From Bacteroidales bacterium (lineage in GTDB: Bacteria > Bacteroidota > Bacteroidia > Bacteroidales > JAAUTT01): a stretch of 11,826 bases of DNA. The stretch covers positions 1 through 11,826 of the forward strand of contig JANXXY010000336.1 of the NCBI GenBank assembly GCA_025350365.1. The letters are read 5' to 3'. This document shows, one piece after another, positions 1-6,900 of the stretch; the stretch's first letter is position 1, and each line of letters starts with the position of its first letter. The notes under the pieces are model-generated. The model was not told the DNA's origin. It ran no database searches and saw only the letters and a list, made by a program, of their open reading frames with translations. The position numbers were made by a program, and so were the translations under genes.

Positions 1-12
1 CTTGTTCGGCTT

Positions 13-360
13 AGGCTGTGCCTGATTTTGTATGGCTCTTAAGTACGATCCAATCCGAACTTTAAAAAGCTCAGGTAATTTATTTGTCACTTTTTTGCCG
101 AAAAAAGTAACCAAAACTTAACGAAGTGATCTCTTGAACACCTATAAAAATAAACATGAGGTGAATAAACTCTGACCGGCGGAACTCATTCCGTCTCGTC
201 CCTCGACTTCATTCAAACAGCCGCCAATCAATATATGGAATTTTTATTTGACGCTTCGCGACCCCTCCTATTCACAATTTATTGGTGCATTCGTGGCTTT
301 TTAACAATTATTTCAGTCCCTCGTTCGGCATAGGCGCAGCCTAAGCCGGAAATATCCTTC
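13..360. repeat. Tandem repeat unit, copy 1 of 3 (about 350 bp, non-coding)
   Basis: This is the first full unit of a tandem array that probably continues left of the window. It begins at the word AGGCTGTGCCT and matches copies 2 and 3 closely up to about position 291. Conserved internal structure includes a hairpin at 86-111 (arms GTCACTTTTTT and AAAAAAGTAAC, loop GCCG, one mismatch), a CGGAA/TTCCG hairpin near 180-193, and an outer GGCGG/CCGCC pairing enclosing it. The 52-nt block at about 117-168 is also in copy 3 but missing from copy 2. The tail (292-320) differs from the other copies and carries the word GTGCATTCGTGGCT, which recurs in the palindrome at 11179-11216. It ends with a hairpin at 326-348. 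Both strands are full of stops and no open frame is shared by the three copies, so I do not call a gene. Confidence 0.85.
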
Positions 361-659
361 AGGCTGTGCCTGATTTTGTATGGCTCTGAAGTACTATCCA
401 ATCCGAACTTTATAAAGCTCATTTAATTTATTTGTCACTTTTTAGCCGAAAAAAGTAACCAAAAACTCTGACCGGCGGAACTCATTCCGTCTCGTTCCTC
501 GACTTCATTCAAACAGCCGCCAATCAATGTATGGAATTTTTATTTGACGCGTCGCGACCCGTCCTATTCACAATTTATTTGTCCATTCTAGGCGTGTTTT
601 ACTTTGCTCAAATCTAACCTCGTTCGGCTTAGGCTGCGCCTAAGCCGGAAATATCCTTC
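361..659. repeat. Tandem repeat unit, copy 2 of 3 (shortened by a 52-nt deletion)
   Basis: This unit starts with AGGCTGTGCCT and is almost identical to copy 3, with only about five base substitutions over the shared length. It lacks a 52-nt block present in copies 1 and 3; the join lies at about 461-466, where AAAACT-type microhomology flanks the missing block. It keeps the T-rich/A-rich hairpin (434-459) and the CGGAA/TTCCG hairpin. Its right end carries a perfect 10-bp hairpin at 625-647 (arms CGGCTTAGGC and GCCTAAGCCG, 3-nt loop TGC). Confidence 0.85.
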
Positions 660-969
660 AGGCTGTGCCTGATTTTGTATGGCTCTGAAGTACTATCCAA
701 TCCGAACTTTATAAAGCTCATTTAATTTATTTGTCACTTTTTTGCCGAAAAAAGTAACTAAAACTTAACGAAGTGATCTCTTGAACACCTATAAAAATAA
801 ACATGAGGTGAATAAACTCTGACCGGCGGAACTCATTCCGTCTCGTTCCTCGACTTCATTCAAACAGCCGCCAATCAATATATGGAATTTTTATTTGACG
901 CGTCGCGACCCGTCCTATTCACAATTTATTGGTGCATTCTAGGCGTGTTTTACTTTGCTCAAATCTAAC
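660..969. repeat. Tandem repeat unit, copy 3 of 3 (array end)
   Basis: This is the last unit of the array. It begins with AGGCTGTGCCT and contains the 52-nt block that copy 2 lacks. Its tail (about 926-969) matches the tail of copy 2 (about 591-618) but not that of copy 1. Instead of reaching another CGGCTTAGGC hairpin it runs into a CCCCAA/TTGGGG inverted repeat (969-982), which marks the array end. The T-rich/A-rich hairpin is at 733-758. Confidence 0.85.
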
Positions 970-1090
970 CCCAATTTTGGGGGTCATTTACAAAATCTAA
1001 TGATAAAAAGGTCGCTCTTAGAGGAGCTTAATAAGCTGCATTTGCATCAACTCTACAAACAGGTCGCCGCTATGCGGCTATTTTCAAAAA
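968..1090. repeat. Cluster of short REP-like hairpins
   Basis: Four small inverted repeats lie within about 110 bp between the array and the end of hemW: CCCCAA/TTGGGG (969-982), GCTC/GAGC (1014-1027), AGCTTA/TAAGCT (1025-1037) and GCCGC/GCGGC with loop TAT (1066-1078). Two of the stems are preceded by the same word, GGTCGC (1010-1015 and 1062-1067), in the same orientation. Repeated short stems behind a shared head word resemble REP elements. No T-run follows on the minus strand, so these are not obvious hemW terminators. The REP assignment is inference. Confidence 0.5.
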
Positions 1091-1133
1091 TCTGAAATGG
1101 GAATTTTGTAGTACACCCTTATCAAGATGCCTT

Positions 1134-2261
1134 CTAAACAATAAACAATTCGGAGATAATCCTATCGGATACAAACATGCCCTGATCGGTCAGAGTTATG
1201 GCCTCATTTGTAATTGTTATCAAAGGAGAGTGCAAGTATTTTTCCAGTTCTTTTTGCAGATGATTGGTGTATTTGATACCAAATTGTGAACGGATTTCCT
1301 CAAAATTCGCCCCCCATGTCGTTCGTAGATGGGTTAACAGATAATCGTTGAATCGTTCATGTTCAGTAAGATGTTCAATTTCAAAATAGTTTTGATCATT
1401 TTCCAAAGCCTCAATATAGTTGCTGTTAACCGAAACATTCCATTGACGTGAATGGCCATTGTAAGAATGAGCCGAAGGACCTAATCCAAGATAAGTTCCT
1501 TGTTTCCAGTAATTGGTATTATGTTTTGAATAATTTCCTTCCGTACAGAAATTGGATATTTCGTAATGAAGGTAATCATTCGCTTTCATGGTTTCAACCA
1601 AATAATTATAGTGCGCAATACTATCTTTTTCGTCAATCTCCCTCATTTTACCCTTTCGCATGTAGTAACCCAGCACGGTTTTGGGTTCAACAGTTAAATG
1701 ATAAGCCGAAAGATGAGGTACTTGTAATGACAGAAAAGTATCGAGATTGTTTTTCCAGCGATCGGTTGTTAAATTGGGAAGTCCATAAATTAAATCGAGG
1801 TTCATATTATGAAACCCCGCATCCTGAGCAAGTTTTATTGAGTATATAGCCTCAGATGCTGAATGTCGTCGGTTCATCCATTGCAAATCTTCATCTGCGA
1901 AAGATTGAATGCCAATACTTAGGCGGTTAACACCAATTGCCTTAAGTCCTGAAAGATATTCAGAAGTGATATCATCGGGATTTGCTTCCAACGTAATTTC
2001 AGGATTTCCCGACACAGAAAAATGTTTATGAATAAGATTTAGAAAAGATGAGACTTCTTCAACATTAAGAATAGATGGGGTGCCTCCTCCAAAATAAATT
2101 GTTTCAATAATTTTTGATGGTAGGTAATCTTTCCTTTTAAAAAGCTCTTCTCCAATGCACTTAACTACTTTGTCTTTTAATTTCAAAGACACAGTGAAAT
2201 GAAAATCACAGTAGTAACATACTTTTTTACAAAAAGGGATATGAATATAAATTCCGTTCAT
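1134..2261 (-). CDS. hemW: HemW-like radical SAM heme chaperone
   Basis: HemW is a cytoplasmic radical SAM protein related to oxygen-independent coproporphyrinogen oxidase (HemN) but acting as a heme-binding chaperone that delivers heme to target proteins. Counting from the chosen start, the [4Fe-4S] motif CxxxCxxC is at residues 11, 15 and 18 (CKKVCYYC), followed by YFGGGTPS (about 57-64) for SAM binding. The HNxxYW motif (HNTNYW, about 247-252) is the usual marker separating HemW from true HemN. Length (375 aa) is normal for the family. I chose the ATG at 2259-2261, giving MNGIYIHIPFC, because family members start just before this strand; an ATG two codons upstream (2267) is equally possible. 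Neither has a Shine-Dalgarno. The gene is divergent from the VanZ-like gene. A weak -7-like box, CATATTTG, lies on the minus strand at 2288-2295. Many genomes annotate this family as coproporphyrinogen III oxidase. Confidence 0.93.
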   Translation of the reverse strand: MNGIYIHIPFCKKVCYYCDFHFTVSLKLKDKVVKCIGEELFKRKDYLPSKIIETIYFGGGTPSILNVEEVSSFLNLIHKHFSVSGNPEITLEANPDDITSEYLSGLKAIGVNRLSIGIQSFADEDLQWMNRRHSASEAIYSIKLAQDAGFHNMNLDLIYGLPNLTTDRWKNNLDTFLSLQVPHLSAYHLTVEPKTVLGYYMRKGKMREIDEKDSIAHYNYLVETMKANDYLHYEISNFCTEGNYSKHNTNYWKQGTYLGLGPSAHSYNGHSRQWNVSVNSNYIEALENDQNYFEIEHLTEHERFNDYLLTHLRTTWGANFEEIRSQFGIKYTNHLQKELEKYLHSPLITITNEAITLTDQGMFVSDRIISELFIV

Positions 2262-2271
2262 TAACATTAAT

Positions 2272-2279
2272 TAACTTTG
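2272..2279 (+). promoter_or_regulatory. Candidate promoter -7 box for the VanZ-like gene
   Basis: TAACTTTG fits the Bacteroidota -7 consensus TAnnTTTG exactly. It would start transcription near 2286, about 50 nt before the ATG at 2337. No good TTG -33 box is visible 19-21 nt upstream, so the call rests on the -7 box and its position. Confidence 0.45.
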
Positions 2280-2336
2280 CATGAAACCAAATATGGATGA
2301 TATTTGTTGCATGGTAACTTTTTAAAATTGGGTAAT

Positions 2337-2765
2337 ATGAATTTTTTTAAATCATTCTGGAAAACGATCACTTGCGGTATTGTTGTGCTTATTTTATCAT
2401 TAATTACGGGCGACACAGTGAAAGAGATAGGTGAAATAAATATCCCACACTTTGATAAATTTGTTCATTTTGGAATGTATTTTACATTTACCTTTCTGAT
2501 GATTAACGACTTAATAAGATCGTACGGATCAACCTATTCTGTTAGGCAAATCATGATTTTTTGTGTTTTAATTGCTGTAATTTATGGTGGATCAATGGAA
2601 TTATTACAAGGTATTCCGAAATTGCATCGAAGCAAGGATTTCTATGATTTTCTGGCAAATTCAATTGGAGCGTTTACGGCAAGTATTTTATATAAACAAC
2701 TTATTCAAATGTTAAACTGGTTTATGTCGCTTTTTATAAAACAAGGGAAGAGTTATTCTCTTTAA
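2337..2765 (+). CDS. VanZ-like family membrane protein
   Basis: This is a 142-aa integral membrane protein with about four hydrophobic segments (roughly residues 8-24, 43-60, 71-88 and 105-121). Family hallmarks are a DKxxH motif at 40-44 and, after the third segment, E88-x2-Q91, then R98, D101, D104 and N108-x2-G111, the polar pattern of the VanZ/YoaI-like family. VanZ itself gives low-level teicoplanin resistance in enterococci, but the function of the many chromosomal VanZ-like proteins is unknown and I do not infer resistance here. The ATG at 2337 is preferred over an in-frame TTG at 2304, because the extra 11 residues are not family-like. The 3' end overlaps the convergent Rrf2 gene by 32 bp. 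Confidence 0.85.
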   Translation: MNFFKSFWKTITCGIVVLILSLITGDTVKEIGEINIPHFDKFVHFGMYFTFTFLMINDLIRSYGSTYSVRQIMIFCVLIAVIYGGSMELLQGIPKLHRSKDFYDFLANSIGAFTASILYKQLIQMLNWFMSLFIKQGKSYSL

Positions 2766-3174
2766 TTCGATCGGCCAATTCGCCAACATTTTCCGTTTCG
2801 AAAAGTTTTTTTAATTGTTCGCGCACAGCAGCGTAATTTTGATGAATAGGGCAATGGTGATTATCTTCCTTATCGCTACATGGGTGAAGACCAAGCACAC
2901 ACATATTAAAACTATCCAATCCATCAATTATTTCTACAATGTTCATCAAAGTGATCTCATGGGCATTTTTTGCCAAACCAAAACCACCATGCGGTCCTTT
3001 TGTGGAAACCAATAACTTATGTTTTGCTAATGATTGAAGAATTTTCCCCAAAAATGGAGTGGGAATTTCCAGCTCTTTTGATATCTGTTTAATTCCAATT
3101 TTTACTAGTCCATTTTCTTTTAATGCCAGATAAATTACTGCCCGCAAAGCATATTTGCTAGTATTTGATAGCAT
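2734..3174 (-). CDS. Rrf2-family transcriptional regulator, probable Fe-S sensor
   Basis: This is a 146-aa winged-helix regulator. The N-terminus (MLSNTSKYALRAVIYLA) and the wing motif KGPHGGFGLAK (about 59-69) are typical of the IscR/NsrR/RirA group. Three cysteines, C92, C99 and C108, sit where IscR and NsrR bind their Fe-S cluster, but the spacing is Cx6Cx8C rather than the Cx5Cx5C of IscR. A trailing CPIH resembles the motif in many Bacteroidota Rrf2 proteins. A cluster that senses iron, oxidative or nitrosative stress is likely by family. The target genes are unknown; no isc or suf genes are nearby. It begins 18 bp downstream of rpiB and is probably co-transcribed with it. Its 3' end overlaps the VanZ-like gene tail to tail. 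Confidence 0.9.
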   Translation of the reverse strand: MLSNTSKYALRAVIYLALKENGLVKIGIKQISKELEIPTPFLGKILQSLAKHKLLVSTKGPHGGFGLAKNAHEITLMNIVEIIDGLDSFNMCVLGLHPCSDKEDNHHCPIHQNYAAVREQLKKLFETENVGELADRIKENNSSLVL

Positions 3175-3192
3175 AGATGTTGTATTTCAATA

Positions 3193-3627
3193 TTATGATT
3201 GTAATGGAATTTTATTAATTCTTTGGATGTGTCGTCCACCTTCGAAAGAAGTGCTTATAAATTCATCCACAATCACATAAGCTTCTTCTGGTGTAATAAA
3301 TCTGGCAGGTAAGGCGCAAATATTAGCGTTGTTATGAAGACGAGCCAGATGGCTAATTTCTTTTCTCCAGCAAACTGCCGAGCGTATGCCCATATGTTTA
3401 TTTGCTGCAATGTTTATTCCATTTCCGGTACCACAAATTGAAATTCCCAGGTCAACTTGTTTATTTTCAACTGCTTTTGCCAATATATGAGCAAAATCAG
3501 GATAATCAACTGCATCGGGAGTATCAGATCCGAAATTGATAAATTGAATATTCTTTTGCTTTAAATATTCCAGTAATTTCAATTTCAAGTAATAACCTGC
3601 GTGGTCGTTTACAATTCCAAGTATCAT
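3193..3627 (-). CDS. rpiB: Ribose-5-phosphate isomerase B (RpiB/LacB family)
   Basis: RpiB interconverts ribose-5-phosphate and ribulose-5-phosphate in the non-oxidative pentose phosphate pathway. The 144-aa product shows DHAG (8-11), VDYPDFA (40-46), the catalytic-cysteine motif ICGTGNG with C65 and T67, AANK, R-x-HNNAN with H98, and FEGGRH with R132, which covers the family's substrate-binding and catalytic set. A small oddity is N instead of the usual S or C before DHAG. I chose the ATG at 3625-3627 because the product then begins directly at the first beta strand (MILGIVNDHAG). An ATG 11 codons upstream (3660) would add an unconserved tail and would sit inside the candidate -7 box. LacB or allose-6-phosphate isomerase activity is the main alternative, but no lac or als genes are nearby. 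Confidence 0.93.
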   Translation of the reverse strand: MILGIVNDHAGYYLKLKLLEYLKQKNIQFINFGSDTPDAVDYPDFAHILAKAVENKQVDLGISICGTGNGINIAANKHMGIRSAVCWRKEISHLARLHNNANICALPARFITPEEAYVIVDEFISTSFEGGRHIQRINKIPLQS

Positions 3628-3657
3628 TTGATGATGGTTTATCGTTCTATATGTCAG

Positions 3658-3665
3658 CAAAAATA
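3658..3665 (-). promoter_or_regulatory. Candidate promoter -7 box for rpiB-rrf2
   Basis: Read on the minus strand the box is TATTTTTG, matching TAnnTTTG. It would place the transcript start near 3650, about 25 nt before the ATG at 3627. It overlaps the more distal ATG at 3660, which argues against that start. No TTG lies at the ideal -33 spacing. Confidence 0.45.
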
Positions 3666-3773
3666 TAAAAAGTAATCAATATTTAGGGATGTTATTCTCT
3701 CATTTTAAATTGGGAAATGATTAAAGTCATAATAATCAAGTCAAATAATTTTCAAAACTTAAGCCGAACAGGA

Positions 3774-3820
3774 AGCCATATAAAAACAGGCTTAGCCTGT
3801 TAGGATATATTCGACTTAGG
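3774..3820 (-). repeat. Solo inverted relic of the array repeat
   Basis: These 47 nt align to the reverse complement of 639-684 in the tandem array at 38 of 47 positions (eight mismatches and one 1-nt gap, aligned by eye). The block runs from AGCCATA through a hairpin to GACTTAGG. The hairpin (3785-3801; arms AACAGGC and GCCTGTT, loop TTA) corresponds to TCAGGC/GCCTGA in the array. The outermost T-A pair there is A-T here, a compensatory change. It lies in the 3628-3981 intergenic region between rpiB and ileS, upstream of the ileS promoter. Confidence 0.75.
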
Positions 3821-3881
3821 GTATTTCAATTTTATTTCAATGTATTTCAATTTACCTCTATTTACTTCAATGTATTTCTCT
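3821..3881. repeat. Degenerate 10-bp tandem repeat upstream of ileS
   Basis: Six consecutive units of 10, 11, 10, 10, 10 and 10 bp follow the consensus GTATTTCAAT, starting at 3821, 3831, 3842, 3852, 3862 and 3872. The first three are near-identical and the later ones drift. The period equals about one helical turn. The block ends 24 bp before the -33 box of ileS. A related three-unit block occurs upstream of rnr (11001-11030). Confidence 0.7.
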
Positions 3882-3905
3882 TTTTTATAAAATGATGTAT
3901 GTAAA

Positions 3906-3936
3906 TTGTTTTTTTATTTCTATAAATCTATCTTTG
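3906..3936 (+). promoter_or_regulatory. Promoter of ileS (Bacteroidota type)
   Basis: TTG (3906-3908), a 20-nt spacer and TATCTTTG (3929-3936) match the Bacteroidota primary sigma consensus TTG-N19-21-TAnnTTTG. The transcript would start near 3943, giving a leader of about 40 nt before the ATG at 3982. The leader is too short for a T-box, and I see none. Confidence 0.75.
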
Positions 3937-3981
3937 TGAACTTTTATAAAATATAAAATAATCAACTGTTTAGAAATTCCG

Positions 3982-6900
3982 ATGGGTAAAAAATTTCAGG
4001 AGTATAAAAAGCTTGATCTCTCGCAAATCAATAAAAATATTCTGGATTACTGGCATAAACACGATACTTTCCGCAAAAGCCTATTAATCCGCGAAGGGAA
4101 ACCTACGTATGTATTCTATGAAGGACCTCCATCTGCGAACGGGATTCCTGGAATTCATCATGTTATGGCCCGATCGATCAAAGATATCTTTTGCCGGTAC
4201 AAAACAATGCAGGGCTTTCTGGTCGAACGCAAAGCTGGATGGGACACGCATGGGCTCCCTGTAGAACTTGGTGTTGAAAAGAATTTGGGAATTACCAAAA
4301 TAGACATTGGTAAGAAAATTTCCATTGCTGACTATAATAAAGAATGCAGGAAAGATGTGATGAAGTATACCGATCTTTGGGAAGACCTTACCGAAAAGAT
4401 GGGCTATTGGGTTGACATGCACAATCCTTATATTACCTGCGATAACCGCTATATTGAAACACTTTGGTGGTTATTAAAAAAATTGTATGAAAAAGGATTA
4501 ATTTATAAGGGATATACTATTCAACCATATTCACCCGCTGCCGGAACAGGTCTTAGTACTCACGAACTTAATCAGCCAGGCTGCTATCGCGATGTTAAGG
4601 ATACCACTATGGTGGCTCAGTTTAAAGTGATACGAAATGATAAATCTGAAATTCTATTTAAAGATATCGATTCCGAATTATTTTTTCTGGCATGGACAAC
4701 TACGCCTTGGACACTCCCTTCCAATACGGCATTAGCGGTTGGTAAAGATATTAGGTATGTAAAAGTACGTACATTCAATCCGTATTTGGGTATTCCTATA
4801 ACAGTAATTCTGGCCAAAAACCTATTAACGAATTTTTTCAATCCCAAATATGAAGACCTTCTGCCAGAAGATTACAAGGAAGGAAGTAAGGAAATCCCTT
4901 ATAAAATTTTGGCTGAATATTCAGGTTCTGAATTGAACGAGATTCGTTATGAGCAATTGATTCCCTTTCATCAACCCAAAGAGGGCGATGCATTCCGCGT
5001 TGTTGTTGGTGATTTTGTTACTACTGAAGATGGTACCGGAATTGTACATATTGCCCCCAGTTTTGGTGCCGATGACTTTAAAGTTGCCCGCGAAAACGGG
5101 ATTGGATCTCTCACTCTGGTGGATCGTCAGGGAAAATTTGTAGATGGTATGGGCGAGTTTAGCGGTAAATATGTTAAAAACGCCTACGATAATACTCTCA
5201 CCGAAGATGATCCCTCCGTGGATGTTGAAATTGCCGTTATGTTGAAGAAGGAAAACAGAGCCTTCAAAATAGAAAAATATATTCACACTTATCCTCATTG
5301 CTGGCGAACTGATAAACCGGTACTTTATTATCCGCTCGATTCATGGTTTATTAAAACTACTGCTGCACGGGACCGAATGATTGAGCTCAACAATACCATC
5401 AACTGGAAGCCTCAGTCTACTGGAACCGGTCGTTTCGGCAAATGGCTCGAAAATTTGCAGGACTGGAATCTCAGCCGGTCTCGTTTTTGGGGAACTCCTT
5501 TACCAATATGGCGCACCGATGATGGATCTGAAGAAATATGTATAGGATCACTGGATGAGCTGAAAACCGAACTTGGGAATTCGGTGAAAGCCGGATTCAT
5601 GAAAATAAACCCTTTGGCTAAGTATAAATCAGGAGATAATTCAAAGGAAAATTACGATCATTTTGACTTGCATCGTCCTTTTGTCGACGATATTATTTTG
5701 TCATCAGCTTCGGGCAAACCCATGAAGCGTGAATTGGATCTTATCGATGTATGGTTTGACAGCGGAGCCATGCCATATGCGCAGTTTCATTATCCTTTCG
5801 AAGGCTCTGAAAATAAAGGGCTAGGGGGTGCCTTCCCTGCCGATTTTATTGCCGAAGGCGTTGATCAAACCCGTGGATGGTTTTTTACCTTACATGCCAT
5901 TGCAACCATGCTCTTCGATTCTGTGGCATTCAAAAACATCATATCTAACGGTTTGGTGCTCGACAAAAATGGGAATAAAATGTCGAAACGCCTTGGGAAT
6001 GCTGTTGACCCTTTTGAAACGATTGAAAAATACGGCTCCGATCCATTGCGTTGGTACATGATCACAAACGCTTCTCCATGGGATAACCTGAAATTCGACC
6101 TCGGTGGTATTGATGAGGTTACCCGTAAATTTTTCGGGACTTTATATAATACCTATTCCTTCTTTTCGCTTTATGCTAATGTTGATAATTTTGTTGGAGA
6201 CGAAGCTGAGGTTGCGGTTAATGAGCGTCCTGAAATTGATCGTTGGATTATCTCATTGCTTAATTCATTAATAAAGGAAGTAGAGGAATGTTACGAAACC
6301 TATGAACCAACCAGGGCGGGTCGTGCAATTCAGGATTTTGTAACCGAAAATCTGAGCAACTGGTATGTTCGTTTAAATCGCAAGCGATTTTGGGGTGGTG
6401 AGATGAATGCAGACAAATTGGCGGCTTTTCAAACCTTGTATACTTGTTTGATCACTATTGCCAAACTTGGATCGCCCATTGCACCATTTTTTATGGATCA
6501 GCTTTTTATGGATTTGAACAATGTGTGTGGCAGCGATCCGGCAGAATCAGTTCATCTGTCAGATTTTCCAAAATATACCGAATCCTATATTGACAAGGAA
6601 CTTGAAGAGCGCATGGATCATGCCCAGCGAATCTCCTCAATGGTATTGGCTCTTCGCCGTAAAGTGAGCATAAAAGTACGCCAGCCACTTCAAAGGATAA
6701 TGATTCCTATTCTGGACAATGACATGGCAGAGAAAATCGATGCTGTTAAAAACCTTATTTTGACTGAGGTTAATGTGAAAGAACTTGAATACATTTCTGA
6801 TACCACGGGAATTCTGATAAAGAAAGTTAAACCGAACTTCAAAACTCTTGGGCCAAGATATGGTAAACAAATGAAAGGCATCACTGCGGCGATAGCTGCT

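Noticed and set aside
1..969. CRISPR array
   Set aside because: Units are 300-350 bp and nearly identical throughout. There are no short repeats alternating with unique spacers of even length, and no cas genes.
1..969. Protein-coding gene or IS remnant on the minus strand of the array
   Set aside because: Translation gives only about 30-codon open stretches (for example one reading NEVEERDGMSSAGQS) broken by stops, and the 52-nt indel in copy 2 changes the frame. No transposase motif is visible.
1066..1078. Rho-independent terminator of hemW
   Set aside because: The GCCGC/GCGGC stem is followed by GACCTG on the minus strand, not by Ts, and it repeats the GGTCGC-headed layout of a neighbouring hairpin, so a repeat is the better reading.
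1448..1849. 133-codon plus-strand open frame
   Set aside because: It is antisense to the middle of hemW, whose motifs are intact across the stretch.
1134..2261. Oxygen-independent coproporphyrinogen III oxidase (HemN)
   Set aside because: The HNxxYW motif, short N-terminus and 375-aa length fit HemW rather than HemN of about 450 aa.
2337..2765. Glycopeptide (teicoplanin) resistance gene vanZ
   Set aside because: The family match is to generic chromosomal VanZ-like proteins; there are no vanHAX, vanR or vanS genes nearby and no basis for a resistance call.
3628..3981. T-box or other riboswitch controlling ileS
   Set aside because: The promoter leaves a leader of only about 40 nt, with no specifier stem, T-box sequence or terminator. 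The hairpin at 3785-3801 lies upstream of the transcript start.
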